In this document: piece by piece, positions 15,485 to 25,131 of the stretch
Position numbering within the stretch: position 1 is the first letter of the stretch
Layout of the letters: the number at the start of each line of letters is the position of its first letter
NCBI GenBank assembly: GCA_001829185.1
Contig: MIAR01000023.1
Coordinates: 1 to 64,000 of the forward strand
From: Spirochaetes bacterium GWB1_60_80
Lineage (GTDB): Bacteria; Spirochaetota; Spirochaetia; Treponematales; UBA12059
Reading direction: 5' to 3'
Length of the DNA stretch: 64,000 nucleotides
Program-made: the position numbers and the translations under genes
The notes under the pieces: generated by a model
Databases searched by the model: none
Told to the model about the DNA's origin: nothing
The model's input: the letters and a program-made list of their open reading frames with translations, nothing else

Positions 15485-16762
15485 ATGATCGACTGCCGAC
15501 CCTATATCCTGAAAACCGTCAGCCTGCGCTACAACGGCGCCGACCTGGCCTTCGACCTGAGCCATGCCCTGTTCAGCTCTAATGACGTCGACGTCGGCAG
15601 TCGCTTGCTGCTGAAGAGCGTGGTGCGGCAAGTGCCGGCCGGCTCGGTGCGTTCGGTGCTGGATATCGGCAGCGGCACCGGCGTGCTGGGCATCGCCTGC
15701 GCCAAGTCGTTTGAGGCCGACAGCCTGCTGCTGGTAGATCGCGACGCCCTGGCCGTGGCTTTTAGCCTCCATAACGCCCGGCGCAACAAGTGCCGCGGCG
15801 TGGCGGCCGAGACGGCGCTCTTTCTGGACGGCCTGGACGGGCGGACCTTTGACCTGGCGCTGTGCAATGTGCCGGCCAAGGCCGGGACGCCGGTGCTGGA
15901 CTGGCTGCTGCGCCATCTGTCGACCAGTCTGACGCCGGCCGGGGTGGCCGCCATCGTGGTGGTGAACACTATCGCCGCCGCCGCCCGGCTGTCGCTGGAG
16001 GCGGCTGGCGTCAGCATGAAGCATTCCGAGGAGGGCAAGGGGCATACCACCTTCCTGTTCGGCCGTCCGGCTGAGGCGGCGGGGCAAGCACTGCCGGCTG
16101 GCCAAGGCGTCGCCCTGCCACCGACCATCGAGATTGCCCGGCGCACCGAGCTGCAGGCGGCGGTTTTAGCCGGCAAGCGTTACGCCTTCCGCGGCTATTA
16201 CGGTCTTCCGGAATTCGACACCGCCGCCTTTGCCACCGAGCTGGCCGCCGACCTGTATGACGCCGCCGCGGCCAGTTTTGTTTTGCAGCGCGGCCTGGCG
16301 TTGGAACCGGGCGCCGGCCGTTTGCCCTGTTACTTGCGCGCCCGCGGCCGCGCCCCGCTGGATCTGTGCTCGCGCGATGCCCTGGCCCTGGCGGCCAGTC
16401 GGGCCAACCTGACCCTGGCCCGGCCGGCCGGCGGCGCGCCGTCCGCCGAGACCGGCGCGGCGGCAGTGGTAGAGCCAGAAGCCGATTATGCTTTTCTGGA
16501 GGACGTGCCGGCCTCTTCGTGCAATCTGCTGGCCGCCTTTCCAGAAGTCATTCCCGGCGCCGACCGCTCCGAGGCTTTCTGGCAGGAGGCCGCGCGAGTT
16601 CTGCAGCCTGGCGGCCTGGTGCTAGCCGTCCTGCCGGCCACTTTTTTTGACCGGCTGGAGAAGCGCAAGCCGCGCGGCTTCGTCAAGCAACGCCAGAAAA
16701 AGCGCAAGGGCCAGGTCGGCGCCGTCTGGCGCTTTGAAGGTTTACCTGATGTAAACGGTTGA
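15485..16762 (+). CDS. RsmC/RlmG-like methyltransferase
   Basis: 425 residues. The N-terminal half is a methyltransferase-small (MTS) domain: VLDIGSGTGVLGIACAK is the SAM loop. The usual NPPF catalytic motif reads NVPA (in LALCNVPAKAG). The second half (about 215-425) resembles a degenerate second methyltransferase-like unit (EDVPASSCNLLAAFPEVIP, LQPGGLVLAVLPATFF) and ends with a basic tail. Such enzymes usually methylate rRNA guanines; loss of NPPF makes this uncertain. GGAG (15474-15477) fits ATG 15485 better than ATG 15479. Confidence 0.75.
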   Translation: MIDCRPYILKTVSLRYNGADLAFDLSHALFSSNDVDVGSRLLLKSVVRQVPAGSVRSVLDIGSGTGVLGIACAKSFEADSLLLVDRDALAVAFSLHNARRNKCRGVAAETALFLDGLDGRTFDLALCNVPAKAGTPVLDWLLRHLSTSLTPAGVAAIVVVNTIAAAARLSLEAAGVSMKHSEEGKGHTTFLFGRPAEAAGQALPAGQGVALPPTIEIARRTELQAAVLAGKRYAFRGYYGLPEFDTAAFATELAADLYDAAAASFVLQRGLALEPGAGRLPCYLRARGRAPLDLCSRDALALAASRANLTLARPAGGAPSAETGAAAVVEPEADYAFLEDVPASSCNLLAAFPEVIPGADRSEAFWQEAARVLQPGGLVLAVLPATFFDRLEKRKPRGFVKQRQKKRKGQVGAVWRFEGLPDVNG

Positions 16763-16969
16763 ATTGTGGCCTGTGGTCACTCGCTGGGTAGCCATTTTTA
16801 GCGGCCGACTCAGGTGGTCGCCAGACATTTTTATAACTTTTGTCAGCCTGCAAACTGCCTCTTTCCTAATCCGGGATTCGGATGTATAAATGAGGGGTAC
16901 TATATGTCGGATCCCGTGCCGCTTCTGTGGCGGCGTTCATGAGGCGGGATTCAAAAAAGGAGACACATC

Positions 16970-18775
16970 ATGACCCTTGACTCCATCAAACATCCGCGGC
17001 TGCGCGCCTGGATCGACGAGAACGTCGACATGTGCATGCCCGATGACGTCTACGTTTGCGACGGCGGTCAGGAAGAAGCCGACCGCCTGGCCGAGCGGCT
17101 GCTGCGCTCGCACAGTTTTTTCCGGCTGGAAAACCGGCCCGGCTCCTTCCTGGTGCTGTCCGACCCCGGCGACGTGGCCCGCGTCGAGAATAACACCTTT
17201 ATCTGCTCGCGCTTCCGCGAGGAGGCTGGGCCGACCAATAACTGGGCCGATCCGCAGCAGATGAAGGCCGAGCTGCGCCAGCGCTTCTTCGGCTCGATGC
17301 GAGGCCGCACTATGTACGTGATTCCCTATTCCATGGGGCCGGTTGGCGGTCCGCTGTCCCATATCGGCATCGAATTGACCGACAGCATTTACGTGGTGCT
17401 GAACATGCGCATCATGACGCGCGTCGGCCAGGCGGTGCTCGACGCCCTCGGTCGCGACAGCCCCTTCGTGCGCTGCCTGCATTCGGTCGGCTTCCCGCTG
17501 ATCGCCGGCCGCTACGAGCCGGCCTGGCCTTGCGACGCCAACAACAAGTACATCGTCCACTTTCCCGAGGAGCACGCCATTTGGTCGTATGGCTCCGGCT
17601 ACGGCGGTAACGCCCTCTTGGGCAAGAAGTGTTTCGCGCTGCGTATCGCCAGCGCCATGGCCCGCGACCAAGGCTGGTTCGCCGAGCACATGCTGATTCT
17701 GGGCATCACCAGCCCGGAAGGCGAGAAGAAGTACCTCGCGGCGGCCTTCCCCTCGGCCTGCGGCAAGACCAACCTGGCCATGCTTATCCCGACGCTGCCC
17801 GGCTGGAAGGTGGAGACCGTCGGCGACGATATCGCCTGGATGCGCTGGGGCGACGACGGACAACTCTATGCCATCAATCCGGAGGCCGGCTTCTTCGGCG
17901 TGGCTCCCGGCACCAGCCGGCAGTCCAACCCCAACGCCATGGACGCTATCCGCGAGAACACCATCTTCACCAACGTGGCGCGCACCCCCGACGGCGATGT
18001 TTGGTGGGAGGGCATCGGCTACGACCCGCCCGAGGGACTGATCGACTGGCGGGGCGAACCCTACAACCCGGCGCTGGGCAAGCCGGCCGCGCATCCCAAC
18101 GCCCGCTTCACGGCGCCGGCCAGCCAGTGCCCGGTCATCGACCCGGCCTGGGAGCAGCCGCAGGGCGTGCCGATCAGCGCCATCCTGTTCGGCGGCCGGC
18201 GGGCCGGCACCGTGCCGCTGGTGCACGAGGCCTTCGACTGGGTGCACGGCGTCTTCATGGGCTCGATCGTCTCCTCCGAGACTACGGCCGCCGCCGCCGG
18301 CGATGTCGGCAAGCTGCGCCGCGACCCCTTCGCCATGCTGCCGTTCTGCGGCTACAACATGGCCGACTATTTCCACCACTGGCTGCGCATGGGCGAGCGC
18401 ACCGGCGTCAAGCACCCCAAATTCTTCTACGTCAACTGGTTCCGCAAGGACGCCAACGGCAAATTCCTCTGGCCGGGCTTTGGCGAGAACTCGCGCGTCC
18501 TCAAATGGATATTCGAGCGCTCCGGTCGGCCGGCCGGCGACGTCAGTCAGGCTACCGAGACGCCGATCGGCTTTGTACCAGCGCCCGGCGCCCTGGACGT
18601 GGCCGGCCTCAAGGTCAGCCCGGCCGCCATGCAGGAATTGCTAGCGGTGCGCCGCGACGAGTGGCTGGCCGACCTGCCCGGGATCAAGGCTTTCTACGGC
18701 AGCTTCGACGAATTCCCGCGCAAGCTGAAGCAGCAGCTGGAAACAATCGAGCAGCGGCTGCGGACGTCGGAGTAG
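16970..18775 (+). CDS. pckG: Phosphoenolpyruvate carboxykinase (GTP)
   Basis: Interconverts oxaloacetate + GTP and PEP + CO2 + GDP. At 601 residues it matches the GTP-dependent family, not the shorter ATP-dependent one. Signatures: [19 protein letters not shown], the P-loop [12 protein letters not shown] near residue 260 with its reactive Cys, [21 protein letters not shown] and [21 protein letters not shown] (16957-16963) lies 6 nt before ATG 16970. Monocistronic; it converges on recG with only 4 nt between stops. The enzyme could run in the PEP to oxaloacetate direction in a fermenter. Confidence 0.97.
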   Translation: MTLDSIKHPRLRAWIDENVDMCMPDDVYVCDGGQEEADRLAERLLRSHSFFRLENRPGSFLVLSDPGDVARVENNTFICSRFREEAGPTNNWADPQQMKAELRQRFFGSMRGRTMYVIPYSMGPVGGPLSHIGIELTDSIYVVLNMRIMTRVGQAVLDALGRDSPFVRCLHSVGFPLIAGRYEPAWPCDANNKYIVHFPEEHAIWSYGSGYGGNALLGKKCFALRIASAMARDQGWFAEHMLILGITSPEGEKKYLAAAFPSACGKTNLAMLIPTLPGWKVETVGDDIAWMRWGDDGQLYAINPEAGFFGVAPGTSRQSNPNAMDAIRENTIFTNVARTPDGDVWWEGIGYDPPEGLIDWRGEPYNPALGKPAAHPNARFTAPASQCPVIDPAWEQPQGVPISAILFGGRRAGTVPLVHEAFDWVHGVFMGSIVSSETTAAAAGDVGKLRRDPFAMLPFCGYNMADYFHHWLRMGERTGVKHPKFFYVNWFRKDANGKFLWPGFGENSRVLKWIFERSGRPAGDVSQATETPIGFVPAPGALDVAGLKVSPAAMQELLAVRRDEWLADLPGIKAFYGSFDEFPRKLKQQLETIEQRLRTSE

Positions 18776-18779
18776 GGCT

Positions 18780-20930
18780 TCACCCCGCCCCGCCGACTTT
18801 TTCGCTGAAGGGGCTGGCCCGCTCCAGCACCAGGCGGACCAAGCGGCCGGTCTCCCCGTCCAGGGTTGGGTCGGCGGCCAGCAGTTCCATGGCGTCGGCG
18901 CGGGCCACCTCCAGGAGGGCGGTGTCAACCGCCGGGTCGGCGAAGGACAGGCGCAGGGCGCCGGCCTGGCTGGTGCCAGTGATCTCGCCGGGGCCGCGGA
19001 TGCGCAGGTCTTCTTCGGCGATGACGAAGCCGTCGGCGGTGTTCTTCATGGCCATGACGCGCTGCTTGCCTTCCTCGCCCAGCTTCTCCGACCAGACCAG
19101 GAAGCAGTACGACTGTTGCGGGCCGCGGCCGACGCGGCCGCGTAGTTGGTGCAGGGCGGCCAGGCCGAAGCGCTCGGCGTGCTCCACCACCATGCAGGTG
19201 GCGTTGGGCACGTCGACGCCGACTTCGACCACGCTGGTGGCCACTAGGAAGCGCAGTTTGCCTGTGGCGAACTCTCGCATGGTGGACCGTTTTTGTTCTT
19301 CTGGTAAGCGCGAGTGGATCAAGCCGCCTGGAAAGCCGGTAAACGTTTTATCGCGCAATTCCTCGAACATCGCTTCGGCGTTCTTCAGTTCCAGCTTGTC
19401 GGAGCGGTCGACCAGCGGGTAGACGAAGTAAGCCTGTCGGCCGGCCTGCAATTCCTGGCGCACGAAGTCGTAGACCTTGGCCTCGTTGCCCTGTTTGGCT
19501 AGGTGGGTCAGGATGGGCTTGCGGCCCGGCGGCATGGCGCGGATGGTCGATATGGACAGGTCGCCGAAAGCCGTCAGCGCCAGGCTGCGCGGGATGGGCG
19601 TGGCGCTCATCATCAGCACGTCGGGCGCCTGTCCCTTGGCGCCTAACGCCAGACGCTGCAGCACGCCGAAGCGGTGCTGCTCGTCGACCACTACCAGGCG
19701 CAGGTGGCGGTAAGTAACATCGTCGGAGAACAGGGCGTGGGTGCCAAGCACCAGGTCGATGTCGCCTGAGGCCAGGGCGCGCAACAGCGGCCGGCGGGCC
19801 GGTTCGCCGACGTTGCCGGACAGGAAGGCCAGGCGCACGCCTAAGGGTTCGAGTAGAACGGCGGCGGTCTCGGCATGCTGGCGGGCCAAGAGCTCGGTGG
19901 GGGCCATGATGGCCACCTGGCCGCCGGAGGCGATGCAGTACAGGGCGGCCATGAAGGACACCAGGGTCTTGCCGCAGCCGACGTCGCCCTGTAGCAGGCG
20001 GGCCATTGGCCAGGGGCTGGCCAGGTCGGCGGCGATCTCGGCCAGGGCGGCGTCCTGGTCGCTAGTAGGCTGGAAGGGCAGGCGGGCGCGCAGGCCGTCG
20101 ACCAGGCTGGGGTTGAGGCTGCCGCGCGTCAGGCTGGTGCGGCGACGCTCCAGGTTGCGGCGCAGTACCATGATTTGCAGGTAGAATAATTCTTCGTAGG
20201 CCAGGCGGTGCAGCGCCTGGTCGCGTTCCGCCAGGCTGGCCGGCAGGTGCAAGCCGCGCAGGGCGGCCGCTTTGGCCATCAAGCCGCGCTTGGCCAGAAG
20301 CGGCGCCGGCACTTCGTCGTCGACCGAGCCCCAGCGTTGGATGGCGGCCTTGGTCAGCTTGCGCAGGATGGCCTGGCTGAGGCCATCGGTCAGCGGGTAG
20401 ACCGGCAGGATACCGCGCTTGTCCTCGGGGACGGCCATCGGCTGGTCGGCTGGGGCCGGGTTGACTGTAAACGGGGTGGGCGCGGCGGCAGGCTGCCGAT
20501 CGCCGGTCGGCGGGTCGGCGGACGGCAGGGTTTCCAGCTCGAAGGCGGCTGACTGCAGGTCGCCGTATTTGTAGTCGAGGCGGCCGTACAGCCAGGCTTT
20601 GCTGCCGGCCGGGAAGCTGGTTTCCATGAACGGCCGGTTGAAGCAGGCCAGGGCCGCCCCGCTGGCCTGATCGTCCTGGACGATCAGCTTGAGGGTCTTC
20701 ATGCGGCCGAAACCGAACCATTCGTGGGCGATGACGCGGACGGCGCAGTTGACCGGGCCGGCCGCCCAGTCGCGCAGCTGGCGGCGGACCGAGCGGTCTT
20801 CCCAGTCGCGCGGGGCGTACAGTAGCAGGTCGGCGGCGTTGTAGAGGCCGAGGCGGGCCAGTCGCCGGGCGATGGCCGGCCCGGCGCCGCGTAAGGCGGC
20901 CACTGGCTCAAGCAGTTCGCGGGTAAACAC
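18780..20930 (-). CDS. recG: ATP-dependent DNA helicase RecG
   Basis: Remodels stalled forks and Holliday junctions. 716 residues: wedge/OB domain at the N-terminus, Walker A LLQGDVGCGKT, motif II DEQH, motif III MSATPIPRSLA, and C-terminal VEVGVDVPNAT with HQLRGRVGRG. A Pro/Ala-rich insertion (about 140-170) interrupts the N-terminal region. Start GTG at 20930, 7 nt after the stop of the lipoprotein gene; no strong ribosome site, so it probably depends on upstream translation. Last gene of a three-gene minus-strand operon. Confidence 0.96.
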   Translation of the reverse strand: MFTRELLEPVAALRGAGPAIARRLARLGLYNAADLLLYAPRDWEDRSVRRQLRDWAAGPVNCAVRVIAHEWFGFGRMKTLKLIVQDDQASGAALACFNRPFMETSFPAGSKAWLYGRLDYKYGDLQSAAFELETLPSADPPTGDRQPAAAPTPFTVNPAPADQPMAVPEDKRGILPVYPLTDGLSQAILRKLTKAAIQRWGSVDDEVPAPLLAKRGLMAKAAALRGLHLPASLAERDQALHRLAYEELFYLQIMVLRRNLERRRTSLTRGSLNPSLVDGLRARLPFQPTSDQDAALAEIAADLASPWPMARLLQGDVGCGKTLVSFMAALYCIASGGQVAIMAPTELLARQHAETAAVLLEPLGVRLAFLSGNVGEPARRPLLRALASGDIDLVLGTHALFSDDVTYRHLRLVVVDEQHRFGVLQRLALGAKGQAPDVLMMSATPIPRSLALTAFGDLSISTIRAMPPGRKPILTHLAKQGNEAKVYDFVRQELQAGRQAYFVYPLVDRSDKLELKNAEAMFEELRDKTFTGFPGGLIHSRLPEEQKRSTMREFATGKLRFLVATSVVEVGVDVPNATCMVVEHAERFGLAALHQLRGRVGRGPQQSYCFLVWSEKLGEEGKQRVMAMKNTADGFVIAEEDLRIRGPGEITGTSQAGALRLSFADPAVDTALLEVARADAMELLAADPTLDGETGRLVRLVLERASPFSEKVGGAG

Positions 20931-20937
20931 GCTCGTA

Positions 20938-22083
20938 CTAGCGGTAGCCGGCGGCGGCGGTCATGATGCCGAAGAATTCCAGGCCGCTGACCGGGGTTTC
21001 CGGCTGGAAGTTGCGGCCGTCCGGCAGGGTCATGATGTCTTCCTCGACGACGCCCAGGACGGCGTCGAACCAGGGCGAGCCGATGGCCACGTCCGGCACC
21101 GGGCTGGCCGTCCGTCCGGCGTAGCGGGTGGAATATTTTCGTAACATGTTTGATTGCCCGCGGGCTATCAGGTTCCAGATGAACAGGGCGACGTCGGCTC
21201 TAGTGGCTGGCGTGCCGGCCGGCAGCGAGCCGTCGGCGAACCAGCCGGCGGCCTTGGCGCGCTCGAAGATGACGCCCGGCGACCAGGGCGCGCCGCCGGT
21301 GAACCATTCGAGCAGGTTTGATTCCTGCTGGACTACCACGATCAGGCCGAGGTAGCTGATCGGCTGGGGCGTCAGGTGGCTGGCGGCGGCGGCCTGGACG
21401 GCGCCTTCGGAGTCGCGCAGGGCATAGGCCCGGTCGCGGCCGGCCTGGTGCAGTTGGCCGTATTCGGCTGGCAGCCGCGGCAGGGCGGCGTCGAAGGCGG
21501 CCAGGGCTTCGCGGTAGCGGCCGGCCTCCAGCAGGCTGGCGCCGAGCTCGGCGCGCAGCCGCCAGGCCGTGTCCGACGAGGTTAGCGCCGCCTGTAACAG
21601 GACTATGCGCGCCGCCGGGTCAAGTTCCAGGCGGGCGGCGACCAGCGCCGACAACTCGTCGCCGGCGTAGGCCGCCGTGGCGCCGTCCAGCTGGGCCTGG
21701 GCTTCGCGGCGGTTGCCGGCCAGTAAGGCGGCCTCGGCGGCCAGGGCCCGGCCGCGGGCCTGCAGCAGCGGGTCGCTGTGGTCAAGCCGGTTCAGTTCCT
21801 GCAGGCGGGCGCGCAGGCTGGCCAGCAAGGCCATGTCCGGTACGGCGCGCAATTGGACCAGCTGCAGCTCGATTGTCTCCAGTTCCTGGCTGGACTGGCC
21901 CGGGACGGTATCGTAAACGATGTCGGTCTGGATGGTGGCGCAGCCGACGGCCAGGAGCCCGGCCAGCAGGATGGCGCAGCGGGCCACAGTGGCCAGCGGC
22001 CGGCGGCGACCGGTTGGCCGCTGGCCGCAAGCCGGGCGGCTTGCAATGGCGGAAGCCGCTAGCGTCCAATTCAATGCTGTCAT
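20938..22083 (-). CDS. Lipoprotein with repeat-helical and SLH-like regions
   Basis: 381 residues from ATG 22083 (GAGGAAA upstream). ILLAGLLAVG-Cys48 is a lipobox preceded by an unusually long N-region; a GTG at 21987 would give a standard-length signal but lacks a ribosome site. Residues about 70-230 are Leu/Ala-rich helical repeats of TPR type. The C-terminus (PGVIFERAKAAGWFADGSL...ATRADVALFIWNLI...FQPETPVSGLEFFGIM) resembles S-layer-homology segments. Likely envelope-associated. It is between a large anchored protein and recG, spaced by 7 nt on each side. Confidence 0.75.
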   Translation of the reverse strand: MTALNWTLAASAIASRPACGQRPTGRRRPLATVARCAILLAGLLAVGCATIQTDIVYDTVPGQSSQELETIELQLVQLRAVPDMALLASLRARLQELNRLDHSDPLLQARGRALAAEAALLAGNRREAQAQLDGATAAYAGDELSALVAARLELDPAARIVLLQAALTSSDTAWRLRAELGASLLEAGRYREALAAFDAALPRLPAEYGQLHQAGRDRAYALRDSEGAVQAAAASHLTPQPISYLGLIVVVQQESNLLEWFTGGAPWSPGVIFERAKAAGWFADGSLPAGTPATRADVALFIWNLIARGQSNMLRKYSTRYAGRTASPVPDVAIGSPWFDAVLGVVEEDIMTLPDGRNFQPETPVSGLEFFGIMTAAAGYR

Positions 22084-22090
22084 ATTTTCC

Positions 22091-24901
22091 TCACTTGCCG
22101 GTTCGGTAGGCGTTGATGCTGTCGTCGGCGCCGGCGATGACCAGTTCCCGGCTGCCGTTGCCGTCGATGTCGATGAAGCCGGGCCGACCCTGTCCGGCCA
22201 GTGGGAAGCCAGGCAGGTTGGCCAGGTTGCTGTCCAGGCCGTGCAGGGCGTTGCCGTCGTTGCCGATGAACAATTCCTCGCGGCCGTCGCCGTCTTGGTC
22301 GAAGGCCGAGAGGCGGCTATCGCGCCCGGAGAAATTCGGCAACTGCCGGGAGTCGAGGATGCGGCCGTCGCGGCCGATGCGCCAGACGACGCCTGAGTCG
22401 TTGACCAGCACCAGGGCGCCGTGGCCCGGCACCCACAACGGCTGGCAGTCGAAGACGCCGGGCAGCAGCAGCGGGAAGCCGGGCTGCACACGGCCGTCGG
22501 CGCCGAACAGGTAGAGGCTGCCGGACTCGCTGACGGCGGCGACGAGCTGGCCGGAGCCGCCATCGCCGGCCACGAAGGCAGGACCGGCCGAGGCGATACC
22601 CTGCAACTGGACCGGCCAGCCGGGCAGGAAGGCGCCGCTGCCGTCCATCAGGTAGAGCCAGGAGTCGAAGCTGCGCGGCAGAACGGCGATTAAGCCGCCG
22701 CCGACGGCGGGGGCGCTGCGGCTGCGGGTGTACATGGAGGCGGAATAGCTGACCGGTCCGTCCGGCGCGACGATCATCAAGGCGGCGGCCTCGTTGATCG
22801 GCACCAACAGGCTACGGCCAAGCGTGGCTGGCGGGCCGCTGACGGCTTGGCCGCTGACCAGCGGGAAGCCGGCGGCCGGTTCGAGTTTGGCGTCGAGCCG
22901 GTAGACCGTGCCGCGCACTGAAACCGCCCACAGGCTGTCGATGCGGCCGTTCGCCAAGGCGGGTACAAGGTAGCCGCGGTCGTCTAGCTCCAGGTTGAAG
23001 CGCTCGCCGGAGGACAGGTCCAGGCCGTGGACGCTACTGCCCGAGCTCCAGTAGCTCATCGGCGACCCGCTGGCCGACCGGCCGTTGATTAGGTCGCCGT
23101 CGATGCTGCCGCCGGCGGCCAGCGGGTAGCCGGGCAGGCTACTGTCGCCACTGGCGGTAACCCGTACCGCCGACAGTTCGACGGTTAGTTTGCCGTCGCG
23201 GGTGGACAGGGCGAAGGCGCCGATACCGTAGTGCCGCAGGGTGTCGGCCAGGCCGCCGGCCGAGCGCAGGAAGAAGGGCAGGCTGCGTTCCAGGTTGTAG
23301 TAGACCATGGCCGAGCTCTGGGCCGACACGCCGCCGGCGACGCTTTCCCACTGCGGGGCCTTGACCAGTTGCTGGCCGGAGCGGACTTGCTCCAGGCAGG
23401 TGCCGAGCACTTCGGCCGAGGCGGAAGCGTAAATAAAGCCGTCCTCCACCACATAGAAGGGCTCGGGCAGGTTAATATCCAGTAGCGCCAGGAAGCCGGC
23501 GATGAAAGGCGGGAAGACCAGGCGCGGGATGCGGACGCCATTGACGACGGTGGAGACGTCGCGGCCGACCAAGAGCGAGCCGAACAGGTCGTCGAAGACC
23601 ACCCGGCGGGCGCGTTCGTCCCCTACCCGGGCGAAAAAGACGGGGGCCGGTCCCAGGTCGGTGCCAAACACGCCCAGTTCGTCGCCCATCCAGGAGAACA
23701 ACAACTCGTCCACCGTCTTCCCGAAGGCCAGCGTGGCCGCCCGGTCGGCGTTGGCCTTGGCCTGTACAACGCCGGGATCCAGGAAGGGGCCGAGGGCTGA
23801 CCACAGTTTGGCCGGGCTGCCCAAGCTGAGCAGGCTGAAATACTCGGCGGCGGCCGGCAGGCGCGACAGCAGGGCCGGGGTGCGGGAACGGACTGCCAGC
23901 AGGCCGCTCAGGCCAGCGTCGTCGGTCTGGGGCTGGGCGGTGAAGCGTAGGCCGATGGCATCGTCGGCCAAGCTGAGGTCGACCACCACCAGGTCGGGGA
24001 AGTCCAGGGTGGCGCTGAGACGGCCGACCAGGCTGCCGTCGCCGGAGAGGGCCTCCACGAAGCGCTGCGGGTCGGCCAGGAAGCGCAATGAACGGTCGCC
24101 GGGCTGGGCCAGCAGCCGGGCCATTTCGCGGTCGTCGGCCTGGTTGCCGGCCAGCGCGGCGCGGAAGCCTTCGAATGAGGAGGCGATGATCAGCAGGTTG
24201 CGCCGGGCGGCCAGGTAGATGTGGAGGCTGTCTTTTTCATAGAGGAAATAGGACAGTTCGGCATCATTGACATAGGTAAGGTTTTCGATCTGGTAGAGCT
24301 TGCCGAGGACGAAGCGGCCGAATAGCCCGGCCAGCCGGGTGGCGGCCGAGCGCAGGCCCAGGTCGGCCACCGCGACGTAACTGCCGTCCGGGTACATGGC
24401 GGCGTCGACCCGGATATCGGCCAGGCGCTGGAAATGGGAATTGCGCAGGAAAGGGGCGCTGCGTAACGACCGGATCAGGCTGCGGGCTTTAATGGTTTTG
24501 GGCGTGGTCAGGATGGAATCGAGGGCCTGTAGGTGGATGACGTCGTTGGCAAAGCGGCTGGCCGAGGGAATGCTGACGTAGAAATCAAAGCCGGCCGGGA
24601 CATGGCGACCCAGCGGCAGACGGCTGACCAGGGCCGTGATGGCCAGCGCGGCGGCGGCCAGCAGCGGCAGACCGACCAGCACGAACAGCAGGCCGCCCAG
24701 CAGCCGCAGCAGGGGATGGCGCCGGCGACGGCGTTGCCGGGCCTGGTGGGCCGCCTCGAGCAGGCCGCCGGCCGGCGCCTGTCCGTCCACCAGGGTGGTG
24801 TCCGAGGTGTTTGGTGTGGCCGGCCTGGCTGGCGGCGGCGACTGGTCGTCGGCCTTGCGGATCGGTTTGCTGGCGCTAGGTTTCGGGTTATTGTCGCTCA
24901 T
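22091..24901 (-). CDS. Large membrane-anchored protein with DUF3352-like and beta-propeller regions
   Basis: 936 residues. Residues 1-60 are disordered and basic; one transmembrane helix lies about 63-95. Then comes a long extracytoplasmic part: residues about 100-590 resemble DUF3352-type domains (FDFYVSIPSASRF..., repeated ELLFSWMGDELGVFG-like segments). Residues about 600-936 hold beta-propeller repeats with FG-GAP/VCBS-like calcium loops (FDQDGDGREELFIGNDG, IDIDGNGSRELVIAGADDS). Probably an envelope scaffold or adhesion protein. CAGGAGC precedes ATG 24901. Start of the operon with a lipoprotein and recG. Confidence 0.75.
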   Translation of the reverse strand: MSDNNPKPSASKPIRKADDQSPPPARPATPNTSDTTLVDGQAPAGGLLEAAHQARQRRRRRHPLLRLLGGLLFVLVGLPLLAAAALAITALVSRLPLGRHVPAGFDFYVSIPSASRFANDVIHLQALDSILTTPKTIKARSLIRSLRSAPFLRNSHFQRLADIRVDAAMYPDGSYVAVADLGLRSAATRLAGLFGRFVLGKLYQIENLTYVNDAELSYFLYEKDSLHIYLAARRNLLIIASSFEGFRAALAGNQADDREMARLLAQPGDRSLRFLADPQRFVEALSGDGSLVGRLSATLDFPDLVVVDLSLADDAIGLRFTAQPQTDDAGLSGLLAVRSRTPALLSRLPAAAEYFSLLSLGSPAKLWSALGPFLDPGVVQAKANADRAATLAFGKTVDELLFSWMGDELGVFGTDLGPAPVFFARVGDERARRVVFDDLFGSLLVGRDVSTVVNGVRIPRLVFPPFIAGFLALLDINLPEPFYVVEDGFIYASASAEVLGTCLEQVRSGQQLVKAPQWESVAGGVSAQSSAMVYYNLERSLPFFLRSAGGLADTLRHYGIGAFALSTRDGKLTVELSAVRVTASGDSSLPGYPLAAGGSIDGDLINGRSASGSPMSYWSSGSSVHGLDLSSGERFNLELDDRGYLVPALANGRIDSLWAVSVRGTVYRLDAKLEPAAGFPLVSGQAVSGPPATLGRSLLVPINEAAALMIVAPDGPVSYSASMYTRSRSAPAVGGGLIAVLPRSFDSWLYLMDGSGAFLPGWPVQLQGIASAGPAFVAGDGGSGQLVAAVSESGSLYLFGADGRVQPGFPLLLPGVFDCQPLWVPGHGALVLVNDSGVVWRIGRDGRILDSRQLPNFSGRDSRLSAFDQDGDGREELFIGNDGNALHGLDSNLANLPGFPLAGQGRPGFIDIDGNGSRELVIAGADDSINAYRTGK

Positions 24902-24992
24902 CGCTATATGCTCCTGCCGGCCGAAACTTCGGCGCGCTTGCTGTCATTGTCAACTATTATCGCGGTCCGCGTCAACGTCACCGCGGCTGGGC

Positions 24993-25131
24993 TTTAGCAG
25001 GTTGTTGAAAAAGCCGGTTGCTTTCTCAACAACCTTAACAATTCCTCGCATAGCTTGCGCTATGCTGCGTAATTGTACCGGCTTTTGAAGTGTTGAAAAG
25101 CCGCATCCGCGTTTTTCAACACCCTGTTAGG
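24993..25131. repeat. 139-bp inverted repeat, left copy
   Basis: An exact reverse complement of 26178-26316. Its own ends are imperfect inverted repeats (TAGCAGGTTGTTGAAAAA against TAACAGGGTGTTGAAAAA, 16 of 18 identical). It holds three internal hairpins: AGGTTGTTGA...TCAACAACCT, GCATAG-CTTGCG-CTATGC and GTGTTGAAAA...TTTTCAACAC. It supplies the TAA stop (25127-25129) of the oxidoreductase gene. It looks like a MITE or REP-type element with TA at both ends. Confidence 0.95.

Noticed and set aside
17629-19422. Open frame of 597 codons on the plus strand across pckG and recG
   Set aside because: It is out of frame with pckG and antisense to recG; extremely Arg/Gly/Pro-rich, a GC artefact.
22084-22563. 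N-terminal extension of the minus-strand lipoprotein
   Set aside because: The extra sequence overlaps the propeller protein in another frame and would bury the lipoprotein signal.
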